Positions 6,699-14,633 of a stretch of DNA of 15,002 bases are shown here, in pieces. The notes beneath the pieces are model-generated. The model was not told the DNA's origin. It saw only the letters and a program-made list of their open reading frames with translations, and did no database searches. The translations under genes and the position numbers were made by a program. The DNA lies in assembly GCA_046757725.1 (NCBI GenBank), contig JBHHYU010000078.1, positions 1 to 15,002 of the forward strand. The letters are read 5' to 3'. Within the stretch, counting starts at the first letter, position 1, and every line of letters starts with the position of its first letter. The DNA is from JBHHYU01 sp046757725 (GTDB taxonomy: Bacteria; Desulfobacterota; Binatia; UBA9968).

Positions 6699-7637
6699 TT
6701 ACGGTTTAAAGGCTTCGTTGACAGAAGAGAACGACCCTCCGGGCGTAGGGCCACCTGAGAGCACGTAGATGGTTCGCCCGAGTACTGCCGCGCCGAGGCC
6801 ATGGCGGGCCGTAGGCATAGGGGCCCACGTACTCCATGCATCCGTCACGGGATCATAGGACTCGGTTTCGTCGAACGTGCCGGAAGTTGATTCACCGCCA
6901 AAGACAAAGATTCTCCCGCCAAGTCCGGCCGCGGCAATACCACTTCGCGGCGTAGGCATAGGCGAACGTAATCGCCACCGGTCAGCAAGGGGGTCATACT
7001 CTTCGTTGGTCGCTAGATTTCTGGCGTAGCTTCCGTCAATCCTTCCTCCGATGGCATACAGTTTGTCGTCCCATACTCCCACGACAAGGTGATCCCTCGG
7101 TGTAGGTATCGACGTGCGCTTTGTCCACTTGTCGCTCGTAGGATCGTACTGCTCGTTCGCGCCGCTATTCCGGCGATTTCTCCCTACCCCACCAACAGCG
7201 TAAATCTTATTATCGATCACCCCCACTGCCAGCGCCCCGCGTGGAGTGGGCATAGGAGACCGGATGCGCCAGCGATTCTCAGCAGGTTCATATTCGTACA
7301 CCGTGTTTACAGGTTTCCATCCAGGCTCGTATCCACCAATTATATAGATTTTTCCTCCCACAGCGGCCGCCCCTACATGGTTGAGCGGCCGTGGAAGGGG
7401 GGCCCGGCCCCGCCAACGATTTTTCACAGGATCGTACTCTTCCACAAGATTTCCGCCCTGACCAAACCCGCCGATCACGTAAATCTTGCCGCCGACCTCA
7501 ACTGCTGCCACCTCAGTCCGGGACGAAGGCATGGGCATCCGATTCATCCATTTTCCGCCATTCTGCCCAAAGGCTCCGGAAAACATGCCGATAAATAGAG
7601 CGACGGATAGAGGAAACCCGAGAAACCACTGTACCAT
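6699..7637 (-). CDS. Secreted Kelch-repeat beta-propeller protein
   Basis: This 312-residue protein has a hydrophobic N-terminal segment (residues 3-23) with a plausible signal peptidase site after AFG at about 24, then Kelch repeats to the end. Six repeats are visible, each with a KIYVIGG-like strand, a YDP or YEP turn and an RW or AW position, starting near residues 48, 92, 140, 188, 237 and 285. The last is short and is probably completed by the N-terminal strand around MPMPSSRTEVAA, closing a six-bladed propeller. It is likely exported and binds a ligand or partner; no catalytic residues are evident. A GAGGG SD lies 7 nt before the ATG, and an in-frame stop immediately upstream excludes a longer form. 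The signal n-region lacks Lys or Arg, which is unusual. It lies 119 bp downstream of hisA on the same strand and converges with the lipoprotein gene. Confidence 0.85.
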   Translation of the reverse strand: MVQWFLGFPLSVALFIGMFSGAFGQNGGKWMNRMPMPSSRTEVAAVEVGGKIYVIGGFGQGGNLVEEYDPVKNRWRGRAPLPRPLNHVGAAAVGGKIYIIGGYEPGWKPVNTVYEYEPAENRWRIRSPMPTPRGALAVGVIDNKIYAVGGVGRNRRNSGANEQYDPTSDKWTKRTSIPTPRDHLVVGVWDDKLYAIGGRIDGSYARNLATNEEYDPLADRWRLRSPMPTPRSGIAAAGLGGRIFVFGGESTSGTFDETESYDPVTDAWSTWAPMPTARHGLGAAVLGRTIYVLSGGPTPGGSFSSVNEAFKP

Positions 7638-7756
7638 TCAACTGCCCTCTTTGCTGATGTGCCTACGCCTTTCCCTATCCACACTCTGCCTCACTCTAGG
7701 CGCTATCCCAAAATAACTAACAAGCTTTTTGGTATTGGCACATCCATTTATATTTC

Positions 7757-8488
7757 CTAAACCTCCTTGCTGCCGACAGCTAGCGCCTCTGGCAGTGAAA
7801 AGGCACCACTATAAAGGGCGCGACCCAGGATGACCCCCTCCACCCCGTCTTTTTCTAATACCTTCAGACGGCGGATATCCTTCAGGGAGGCCACTCCTCC
7901 TGAGGCAATGACCGGGATCTTCACGGCATGGGCGAGACGTAGGGTCTCTTCGGGATTGACCCCCGTACGGGTCCCGTCGCGAACAATGTCGGTATATATA
8001 ATTCTTGAGGCGCCGTTTTCTTCACAACGTTGTGCCAGCTCCACGGCACTCATCGGAGTAGTTTCTTTCCAGCCTTTGACCGCCACTCTGCCCTCCCGGG
8101 CATCGATACCAACAACGATTCTTCCGGGATGCTTTTTACAAACAGCGCGAAGAAAATCGTTGTTCTCATAGGCCGCGGTCCCTAAGACAACCCGTTCCAC
8201 ACCTAAGGCCAGCGCCTCTTCCAAGGCCTCCAGAGAGCGCAGACCTCCCCCCAGTTGGACGGGAACATCTAATGCTTGGCAAATGGCCGCCACTTCTTGC
8301 TTATGTACTGGGCGACCCACCATAGCTCCATTCAGATCTACCACATGGAGAAAGCCTGCCCCCTCTTCCACCCAATGCCTTGCCGCCTCCACAGGGCTGT
8401 CGAAATAGACGGTCTCTTTATCCATCTCCCCCTGATAAAGACGCACGCATTGGCCATCTTTGATATCGATGGCTGGGATGATCAGCAT
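7757..8488 (-). CDS. hisA: ProFAR isomerase HisA
   Basis: HisA carries out the Amadori-type isomerisation of ProFAR to PRFAR in histidine synthesis. The 243-residue TIM barrel shows the catalytic aspartates D8 in IPAIDIKDG and D129 in VGIDAREG. It also has phosphate-binding glycine segments QLGGGLR (about 78-84) and IASGGVAS (194-201), TDIVRDGT at 166-173, and LGRALYSG near the C-terminus. The motif pattern and D8/D129 separate it from HisF, which starts RIIPCLDV. It starts 4 bp after the hisH stop with an AAGGGG SD. Its last codons contain a perfect AAGGAGG (complement at 7762-7768), the kind of site that would serve a following gene, but no hisF follows. Confidence 0.96.
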   Translation of the reverse strand: MLIIPAIDIKDGQCVRLYQGEMDKETVYFDSPVEAARHWVEEGAGFLHVVDLNGAMVGRPVHKQEVAAICQALDVPVQLGGGLRSLEALEEALALGVERVVLGTAAYENNDFLRAVCKKHPGRIVVGIDAREGRVAVKGWKETTPMSAVELAQRCEENGASRIIYTDIVRDGTRTGVNPEETLRLAHAVKIPVIASGGVASLKDIRRLKVLEKDGVEGVILGRALYSGAFSLPEALAVGSKEV

Positions 8489-8492
8489 CGGG

Positions 8493-9110
8493 TTACCCCT
8501 TTTCTACAAATAGTGCGAAATTGGCGAGGATACGGAGCCCGACGGTTTGGCTCTTTTCCGGGTGAAACTGGCAGGCAAAGAGATGGTCCGTTGCAATACT
8601 GGAAACGAAGGAGGTTCCGTAGTCGGTCGTCGTCGCCACGATGGAAGCCTCCTCCGGCACTGCATAGTAGGAATGGACAAAGTAGACAAAATTCCTATCC
8701 GATATCCCATCTAAGAAGGGGGTCTCTTTCTTTTTTTTGATACGGTTCCATCCCATGTGCGGCACTTTGAGGTTGCCCTCGGGGTGAAAGCCGAGAACCC
8801 TCCCCGGAAAGAGATCCAATCCCATCTGCGAGCCGAATTCTTCACTCTCCTTAAAGAGCAATTGGAAGCCTAAACAGATCCCCAGAAAAGGTTTTTTTTG
8901 ACGTACGACGTCCCGGATCAACTCAACCAGTCCAAAACGTCTGAGATTCTCCATGCAGGCATTAAACGCCCCCACACCGGGGAGAACAATCCCTCGAGCA
9001 GAAGCAATTTGTTGAAGGTCTCGCGTCACCTGGGCACGGCAACCCACACGCTCCAATCCCTTCTGCACGCTGCGGAGATTGCCCATGTCGTAGTCGATGA
9101 TTGCAATCAT
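8493..9110 (-). CDS. hisH: Imidazole glycerol phosphate synthase, glutamine amidotransferase subunit HisH
   Basis: HisH hydrolyses glutamine and passes ammonia to HisF to make imidazole glycerol phosphate and AICAR. The class I amidotransferase triad is visible: Cys79 in FLGICLGFQ, and His183 and Glu185 in CQFHPEKSQ. PGVGAF at 44-49 is the oxyanion strand region. I chose the start at 9110 (MIAIIDYDMGN), giving 205 residues, the usual length. It has an AAGGA SD and overlaps the hisB stop by 4 nt (ATGA). An upstream in-frame ATG would only add a non-conserved tail inside hisB. Its partner hisF is not in this window. A run of eight A encodes part of the KKKKE at about 126-129. Confidence 0.96.
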   Translation of the reverse strand: MIAIIDYDMGNLRSVQKGLERVGCRAQVTRDLQQIASARGIVLPGVGAFNACMENLRRFGLVELIRDVVRQKKPFLGICLGFQLLFKESEEFGSQMGLDLFPGRVLGFHPEGNLKVPHMGWNRIKKKKETPFLDGISDRNFVYFVHSYYAVPEEASIVATTTDYGTSFVSSIATDHLFACQFHPEKSQTVGLRILANFALFVEKG

Positions 9111-9694
9111 AGGCTTCCTTTGGTTGACAGCACGCCTTGAATACGCTGGTCGAGGCGCGTGGCTCGTTTCATGGCACGAGCGAATGCCTTGAAACATGCC
9201 TCAATGATATGATGCGGGTTTTCCCCCTGGGTCACGTTGATATGAAGGTTCATGCCGACCTGATTAGCAAAAGCTCGGAAAAATTCCTGGGGTAGATCCG
9301 TATCAAAATCTCCCACGCGACCCAGACGAATTTTGACATTGTAAGAGAGATAGGGCCGCCCGCTCAAATCAACGACTACCTGTGCCAGGGTTTCGTCCAG
9401 GGGCACCGTGGCCTCCCCAAAACGGGAGATCCCCTTTTTATCTCCCAACGCTTTTTTAAATGCCTGTCCCAGAGTCAAGCCGACATCCTCCACTGTGTGG
9501 TGGTAATCCACCTTGATATCCCCAGTCGCTTTTAAATTCAGGTCAAACAGCCCGTGATGAGTAAAGATCTCAAGCATGTGATTTAAAAAGGGGATTCCCG
9601 TTTGAATTTCCGCGGTGCCGCGGCCATCGAGGTGCAGATCCACGGCGATCCCTGTCTCTTTTGTCTTGCGGGTTGCCTTAGCTATCCGTCCCAT
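9107..9694 (-). CDS. hisB: Imidazoleglycerol-phosphate dehydratase (monofunctional)
   Basis: HisB dehydrates imidazole glycerol phosphate to imidazole acetol phosphate. The 195-residue protein has the manganese-binding histidine motifs of the family: FLNHMLEIFTHHG at 36-48, DYHHTVED at 63-70, and NPHHIIEACFKAF at 159-171. It lacks the N-terminal histidinol-phosphatase domain found in E. coli HisB, so it is the monofunctional form and the phosphatase must be elsewhere. The start at 9694 (MGRIAKATRKTKET) is chosen because a GAGGAGA SD lies a few bases upstream and the family begins here. The open frame extends further upstream into hisD but that extension is not conserved. It ends by overlapping the hisH start by 4 nt. 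Confidence 0.96.
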   Translation of the reverse strand: MGRIAKATRKTKETGIAVDLHLDGRGTAEIQTGIPFLNHMLEIFTHHGLFDLNLKATGDIKVDYHHTVEDVGLTLGQAFKKALGDKKGISRFGEATVPLDETLAQVVVDLSGRPYLSYNVKIRLGRVGDFDTDLPQEFFRAFANQVGMNLHINVTQGENPHHIIEACFKAFARAMKRATRLDQRIQGVLSTKGSL

Positions 9695-9740
9695 AAGGTT
9701 TCTCCTCTTTTTCAGCCCAATGTAAAACGCCCGACCCCTC

Positions 9741-9777
9741 CTAGTCTGCCTAGTGGTATCTTCGTGCCTGAGACTAG
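9741..9777. other. Short inverted repeat over the hisD stop codon
   Basis: CTAGTCT (9741-9747) and AGACTAG (9771-9777) are perfect 7-bp reverse complements, with a 23-nt loop. The right arm contains the hisD TAG. No T-run follows, so it is not a standard terminator. It could shape the hisD-hisB mRNA junction or be chance. Confidence 0.3.
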
Positions 9778-11078
9778 AGTTGTCTAACGCCTCCCTTAAA
9801 ACGCACTTCCACGGACCGCGCATGATCGTGCAGCCCTTCAAGCTGCGCCAGATGTACGATCTCCGGTGCCAGTGAACGAAGTGCTCTCTTACTAGCCCGG
9901 ATCACGCTCGTCCGCTTGAGAAAATCATAGGTCCCGAGAGGTGAAAAAAAACGAGCACTTCCTCCCGTCGGAAGAACATGGTTAGGACCTGCCATGTAAT
10001 CCCCCAGGGGAGGCGTCGCGTAGGGACCGACGAAGATAGCCCCGGCGTTGCGAATCGAACGAACCCACCGCTGGGGTTTACGTACCAGAATCTCTACGTG
10101 CTCCGGGGCTATCGCATTGGCAATCTCTACTCCTTCCTTCAAGCCGCGGGAGACGATAATCGCGCCGTACCTGGTCAGGGCCTTGACGGTGATGGCCTGC
10201 CTCCGCGTTTCCTTAAGCTGCCTCTCCAGTGCCGCTTTGACCCTCGATGCCAACACAAATGAAGGGGTGATACAAAGCGCCGCCGCCAGCTCATCGTGTT
10301 CGGCCTGGGAGAGCATGTCTGCGGCTATATAGACCGGGTCTGCATACGCGTCCGCCAAAAGTAGAATCTCACTGGGGCCGGCAATAGAGTCGATATCCAC
10401 CTCACCGAAAACGAGCCGCTTGGCTGCCGCTACGTAAACGTTCCCGGGGCCGACGATCTTATCCACTCTCGGAACCCTTTCCGTTCCAAAGGCCAACGCG
10501 GCAATAGCCTGGGCACCACCGATGCGAAAAACCCGATCCACCCCGGCGATCCGAGCCGCTGCTAGAACGATGGCCCCATCCTTCCCGATCGGGGAAGTCA
10601 TGACAATTTCCCTCACTCCGGCAACTTTTGCCGGCACGACATTCATCAGGACAGTGGATGGATAAACCGCCTTTCCACCCGGCACATAGACACCCACGCG
10701 TTCCAGCGGGGTTACCTTCTGTCCCAGAACCAAACCGGAGCCATCGCTATAGCGCCAGCTCTTATCCAGTTGGCGGCGATGAAAGGTAGCGATCCGTTTG
10801 GCCGAAAGGCGCAGGGCGTGAAGATCTTTTTTAGCAATCCTCGCCAGCGCCTGATCGATTTCCCGTTGTTTGACTTCTAATGTTCTCGGGCTCAAACCGA
10901 TGCCGTCAAAGAGGCGGGTATACCGAAGCAGCGCACGATCCCCTCCTTGCCGCACCGACCGGATGATATCACCCACGATTTTTTCGACCTTGCCTTCTCT
11001 TGTTCCTCTTCTTTGGAGGATCTTGTTGAGTGTCTGCGCGAAGCCGGAATCTCTCGTCTTAATGATCTTAACTCCCAT
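9774..11078 (-). CDS. hisD: Histidinol dehydrogenase
   Basis: HisD oxidises histidinol to histidine in two NAD-dependent steps, the last stage of the pathway. The 434-residue protein has zinc ligands in the positions known from the E. coli enzyme: Gln258 and His261 in SQAEHDE, Asp360 in PPLGDYMAGPNH, and His419 in GLHDHAR. The catalytic pair Glu326-His327 is in APEHVEI. GPGNVYVAAAK (210-220) and AGPSEILLLAD (233-243) are also present. Length is normal. The ATG at 11078 has an AAAGGGA SD. It is the first his gene here; hisG, often directly upstream, is missing and a repeat-like spacer lies there instead. A 79-bp gap separates it from hisB. Confidence 0.97.
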   Translation of the reverse strand: MGVKIIKTRDSGFAQTLNKILQRRGTREGKVEKIVGDIIRSVRQGGDRALLRYTRLFDGIGLSPRTLEVKQREIDQALARIAKKDLHALRLSAKRIATFHRRQLDKSWRYSDGSGLVLGQKVTPLERVGVYVPGGKAVYPSTVLMNVVPAKVAGVREIVMTSPIGKDGAIVLAAARIAGVDRVFRIGGAQAIAALAFGTERVPRVDKIVGPGNVYVAAAKRLVFGEVDIDSIAGPSEILLLADAYADPVYIAADMLSQAEHDELAAALCITPSFVLASRVKAALERQLKETRRQAITVKALTRYGAIIVSRGLKEGVEIANAIAPEHVEILVRKPQRWVRSIRNAGAIFVGPYATPPLGDYMAGPNHVLPTGGSARFFSPLGTYDFLKRTSVIRASKRALRSLAPEIVHLAQLEGLHDHARSVEVRFKGGVRQL

Positions 11079-11135
11079 TTCTTGTCCCTTTAGATTCTTA
11101 CCGTTTAAATGTTCGACAGAACGACTTCAACAAAA

Positions 11136-11230
11136 TTTTTGCGCCAAGACGCCAAGCGCGCAAAGAATTCTCCGTTACCTTGGGGTCCTTTGTGCGAGTC
11201 ATCGCTTTTCCCGCCTCCGCGTTCCAAAAT
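11136..11230. repeat. Intergenic element resembling a widespread GCGCCAAGACGCCAAG-type dispersed repeat
   Basis: Read on the plus strand the element runs from AAAATTTTTGCGCCAAGACG through GCCAAGCGCGCAAAG and ends with CCGCCTCCGCGTTCCAAAAT. It is built of short GCC-AAG units, and its two ends are roughly inverted copies of each other (AAAATTTT at each edge, G/C-rich units inside). From memory, very similar intergenic sequences occur in many copies in environmental bacterial genomes, but no second copy is present in this window. It lies in the 219-bp murA-hisD gap. The rest of that gap is AT-rich, with no gene and no convincing terminator or promoter. Confidence 0.5.
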
Positions 11231-11297
11231 TTAACTGGAAATTTCAAGTATTTTTGATTAGAATTCACCGCTAAATTCTGAATCCCGTCTTAGCTAT

Positions 11298-12566
11298 TTA
11301 TCCTCTGACCCTTTCGATGTCAGCTCCCAGGTTGGAGAGTTTCCTTTCAATATGTTCATAGCCTCGATCCAGGTGGTAAACTCTGGAGATTTCCGTCTGG
11401 CCGTTAGCGACAAGCCCGGCCAATACAAGGGACACGCTTGCACGCAAATCAGTAGCCATAACCGGTGCTCCTGACAGTCCCTTTACTCCCCTGACAATGG
11501 CTCGATTTCCTTCAAGGTGAATGTCAGCCCCCATTCGATCCAACTCCTGCGCATGCAAAAAGCGGTTTTCAAAAATAGTCTCGGTAATCACGCTGACCCC
11601 ATCAGATACCGATACCAACACCATCATCTGGGCCTGCAAGTCGGTGGGAAAGCCGGGATAGGGCAAGGTCGTCACACCGACGCTCTTCATGGCCCCATCC
11701 CCTTTTATCCTAACCCCTTCCCGGTCAATCCGGAGCGCAACATTGGCCTCCTTGAGCTTGACCAAGAAAGCCTCCAGATGATCCGGTCTGGCTCCTCTCA
11801 CCATGATATCCCCACCGGCCAGGGCCGCAGCAACTATAAAGCTCCCCGCCTCGATGCGGTCCGAAATGACATGGTGTGACAAGCCATGGAGACTATTCAC
11901 TCCATCGATCTTCACAACGTCACTGCCCGCCCCCCAGATTTTAGCTCCCATCTTCCCCAGAACCGTGGCCAAGTCCACGACTTCAGGTTCCTTAGCGGCG
12001 TTCTCAATCACGGTCGTTCCGTCAGCCAAGCTGGCCGCCATCATCAGGTTTTCGGTCGCACCCACCGATGGTAGGTCCAGATAAATCTTTGCCCCCTGCA
12101 ATCTCTTTGCCTTCGCCTCAACATAGCCATGAACCAGCTCTATCTTCGCTCCCATTTCAGCGAGGCCTCTGAGATGGAAATTGACCGGCCGGGCACCAAT
12201 GGCGCATCCTCCGGGGGTAGAGACACGAGCCTCACCAAAACGGGCGAGAAGCGGTGCCAAGACCAAAAAAGAAGCCCGCATGGTCTTGACCAGATCGTAG
12301 GTCGCCTCAAGGCTTGTTACCTGGTTTGCTTGCAGCGTAAGCTGACCCGGCCCACCCATACGGCCTTCTCCTTCAACCTTCACCCCGAGTTTCGACAGAA
12401 GCCTCAAGATGGTATGGATATCCTTAAGATCCGGCATGCCCTGATAGACACAAGGTTCCGACGTTAAAAGAGAGGATACCAAAATCGGAAGAGCGGCGTT
12501 TTTTGAACCGCTGACGACCACCTCGCCTGCAAGTATCCGGCCACCTCGAACCAGGATCTTGTCCAC
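11298..12566 (-). CDS. murA: UDP-N-acetylglucosamine 1-carboxyvinyltransferase
   Basis: MurA transfers enolpyruvate from phosphoenolpyruvate to UDP-GlcNAc, the first committed step of peptidoglycan synthesis in the cytoplasm. The 422-residue protein shows Lys22-Asn23 in SGSKNAALPI, TMRASF with the substrate-binding arginine near residue 97, the catalytic cysteine Cys121 in the loop PGGCAIGARPV, and the C-terminal RGYEHIERKLSNLGA motif. The presence of Cys rather than Asp at 121 predicts fosfomycin sensitivity from family knowledge. The start codon is GTG (complement at 12564-12566), preceded by an AAGGGG SD. It begins 30 bp after the prmC stop and is likely co-transcribed with prfA and prmC. 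Confidence 0.97.
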   Translation of the reverse strand: MDKILVRGGRILAGEVVVSGSKNAALPILVSSLLTSEPCVYQGMPDLKDIHTILRLLSKLGVKVEGEGRMGGPGQLTLQANQVTSLEATYDLVKTMRASFLVLAPLLARFGEARVSTPGGCAIGARPVNFHLRGLAEMGAKIELVHGYVEAKAKRLQGAKIYLDLPSVGATENLMMAASLADGTTVIENAAKEPEVVDLATVLGKMGAKIWGAGSDVVKIDGVNSLHGLSHHVISDRIEAGSFIVAAALAGGDIMVRGARPDHLEAFLVKLKEANVALRIDREGVRIKGDGAMKSVGVTTLPYPGFPTDLQAQMMVLVSVSDGVSVITETIFENRFLHAQELDRMGADIHLEGNRAIVRGVKGLSGAPVMATDLRASVSLVLAGLVANGQTEISRVYHLDRGYEHIERKLSNLGADIERVRG

Positions 12567-12596
12567 CCTATAAGTCCCCTTCGTTTGGTTGCAGGG

Positions 12597-13508
12597 TCAT
12601 GCGAGTTTCCGTGCAACCAGTACTCGATCCCGACCGGCATAGTCCTTGTACATAGAGCACTTGGAAAAGCACCCCGTGGCCGCAAACAGCCGGGAAACCT
12701 CGCTACCCATATCGGCTCCGATCTCCAGGGCCATAAGTCCACCATCCACAAGATAACGATGGCCTTCCTGAATGATCCGCCGATAAAGGTCGAGTCCATC
12801 CCACCCACCGTCTATGGCTGCCTTCGGTTCCCAGTCCTGAATCTCGCGAGGGAGATGCTTCATTTCGCCCCGGCGCACGTATGGAGGGTTGGAAATGACC
12901 ATCTGGAAGAACCGCCGATATTCTTTGACAGGTTCAAAAAGGTCCCCCTGGAGAAAGTGGATTTTCCTTTCTACTCCATGGTGAGTCGCATTGGCGCGGG
13001 CAATCTCCAAGGCCTCCCCGGAAAGGTCGGTGGCCCATATCTCTCCATTTCTTTGTTCCTTGGCCAAGCTTACAGCGATAACACCACTGCCCGTCCCGAG
13101 ATCGAGAAGTTTTAACGGAAGACCCTCGTCAAATTGCGCCATAAGTGCGAGTACGATTTCGACCAACAGCTCCGTCTCGGGTCTCGGTACGAGCACGGCC
13201 GGAGTCACGAGAAACTCCAAGGACCAAAACTCCCATTGGCCGGTGATGTAAGAGACGGGTTCCCTGCGCGCGCGCCGCTCAACCAATCTTTGAAACCGCC
13301 GGCGCTCACTGCCTTGAAGCGGCATTTCGTCGTCCACATAGAGTGACTCCCGCCCAGCTCCCATAACTTTTCCCAGGAGCAACTCCGCATCAAGGCGTGC
13401 GCTTGTAACGCCCTTTCGAGCCAAAAAACTCGTTCCTTCCTGCAACGTCTGTCGAACGGTCATGAGAGTCGGGGGGTAAGTTTTCCCTATGTGACGCTCT
13501 CCCATCAT
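12597..13508 (-). CDS. prmC: Peptide chain release factor N5-glutamine methyltransferase
   Basis: PrmC methylates the glutamine of the GGQ motif of release factors, raising termination efficiency. The protein (303 residues from the first ATG) has an N-terminal helical domain, the SAM-binding motif LDLGTGSGVIAVSLA at about 135-149, and NPPY at 207-210, which positions the target glutamine. VPRPETE at 107-113 is another family mark. An AAGGAG SD lies 7 nt before the ATG at 13508 and overlaps the prfA stop codon, so the long start is preferred. Many homologues start at the internal Met16 (MTVRQTLQEG), which has no SD. The 11-bp spacing to prfA, the gene for its substrate, is the usual arrangement. 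Confidence 0.96.
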   Translation of the reverse strand: MMGERHIGKTYPPTLMTVRQTLQEGTSFLARKGVTSARLDAELLLGKVMGAGRESLYVDDEMPLQGSERRRFQRLVERRARREPVSYITGQWEFWSLEFLVTPAVLVPRPETELLVEIVLALMAQFDEGLPLKLLDLGTGSGVIAVSLAKEQRNGEIWATDLSGEALEIARANATHHGVERKIHFLQGDLFEPVKEYRRFFQMVISNPPYVRRGEMKHLPREIQDWEPKAAIDGGWDGLDLYRRIIQEGHRYLVDGGLMALEIGADMGSEVSRLFAATGCFSKCSMYKDYAGRDRVLVARKLA

Positions 13509-13519
13509 TTGTCAACTCC

Positions 13520-14593
13520 TTAGACCCCCAGCCGGGTGGCTTGCAATGCCTCTGCCTGATAATAGGTGGCCAATGCATCCACCAAGTCATCGATCTCACC
13601 CTCCATAACCCGCTCTAACTTATAGAGAGTAAAATTTATCCTGTGATCCGTTACCCTTCCTTGAGGGAAGTTATAGGTCCGGATCCGCTCGCTCCGATCT
13701 CCCGTACCCACCATGAGTTTCCGGGTGGTAGCGATTTCGGAACGTTGCTCTTCCTGTTTCCTTTCCAACAAACGGGCCCTGAGAATTTTCAGCGCCTTGG
13801 ATCTGTTCTTATGTTGAGACTTTTCATCCTGACACGAAACCACAAGTCCCGTTGGTAGATGTGTCATTCTAACGGCCGAGTCCGTGGTGTTGACACTCTG
13901 CCCGCCGGGCCCCGAAGACCGAAAGACATCAATTCTAAGCTCTTTGGGATCGATCACTACTTCAACCTCATCGGCCTCCGGAAGCACGGCTACCGTTACC
14001 GCTGAGGTATGAATCCGACCCGATCCCTCAGTCACCGGGACCCGCTGAACCCGATGGACCCCACCTTCAAATTTCAAGCGGCTATAAGCTCCCTTTCCCT
14101 CAATAAGTGCAATGATTTCCTTTAAGCCCCCTAATCCAGTCAGGTTGGAATTCATGATCTCAACTCGCCACCCTCGGAACTCCGCATAACGGCTATACAT
14201 ACGAAACAGGGACGCAGCAAAAAGGGCCGCCTCTTCTCCTCCCGTACCGGCTCTGATCTCCAAAATGACACTTCTACTGTCATTTGGGTCTCTAGGCAGG
14301 ATAAGAACCTTGAGGCGGCTTTCGAGTTCCTCTTTCCGTTCACGGAGAACCGACATTTCTTCCTTCGCCAGCTCTCGGATTGATTCATCCTTTTCTTTGA
14401 GGAGTTCTTGGTTTTCCTGAGTCTCCTGTTCTATCTTTCTCCACTCCCGGTAACACAAGACAATCTCCTCAAGGTCGGACCGCTCCTTGGCCACCTTAGT
14501 ATACTCCCTTTGCCGGCTCAGGAGCTGAGGATCAGTCAAGAGCTTCTCCAGCTGTTCGTATCGTTTTTCGACTTCTATGAGTTTGTCCAGCAT
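13520..14593 (-). CDS. prfA: Peptide chain release factor 1
   Basis: RF1 reads UAA and UAG stop codons on the ribosome and triggers peptide release. The 357-residue protein has the codon-recognition tripeptide PVT at 186-188 in RVQRVPVTEGSGRIHTSA (the P-x-T of RF1, not the SPF of RF2). It has the catalytic GGQ at 230-232 in SSGPGGQSVNTTDSAV, followed by DEKSQHKN. The N-terminal coiled-coil domain (about 1-100) is rich in charged residues. Length matches the family. GGAAGAG about 9 nt before the ATG can serve as the SD. prmC, whose product modifies the GGQ glutamine, follows with its SD inside this gene's stop. A terminator lies only about 40 bp upstream. Confidence 0.97.
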   Translation of the reverse strand: MLDKLIEVEKRYEQLEKLLTDPQLLSRQREYTKVAKERSDLEEIVLCYREWRKIEQETQENQELLKEKDESIRELAKEEMSVLRERKEELESRLKVLILPRDPNDSRSVILEIRAGTGGEEAALFAASLFRMYSRYAEFRGWRVEIMNSNLTGLGGLKEIIALIEGKGAYSRLKFEGGVHRVQRVPVTEGSGRIHTSAVTVAVLPEADEVEVVIDPKELRIDVFRSSGPGGQSVNTTDSAVRMTHLPTGLVVSCQDEKSQHKNRSKALKILRARLLERKQEEQRSEIATTRKLMVGTGDRSERIRTYNFPQGRVTDHRINFTLYKLERVMEGEIDDLVDALATYYQAEALQATRLGV

Positions 14594-14633
14594 AGTTTAT
14601 TACTCTTCCGGTACAGAAGCGGGACCCCCCAAT

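Noticed and set aside
8735..8746. A-run in hisH resembling a slippery frameshift site
   Set aside because: The protein reads through in one frame with all catalytic residues, and no alternative frame product or downstream structure is evident; it simply encodes lysines.
9111..9197. Longer HisH form starting at 9197
   Set aside because: The extra 29 residues lie inside hisB and are not HisH-like; the ATG at 9110 has a good SD and the standard 4-nt overlap.
9695..9841. Longer HisB form starting at 9841
   Set aside because: The extra 49 residues overlap the end of hisD and are not conserved; a strong SD sits before the internal start at 9694.
11231..11297. Weak AT-rich stem after murA (AGAATT/AATTCT) as a terminator
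   Set aside because: Only six A/T-dominated pairs and no T-run; it would not be a credible intrinsic terminator.
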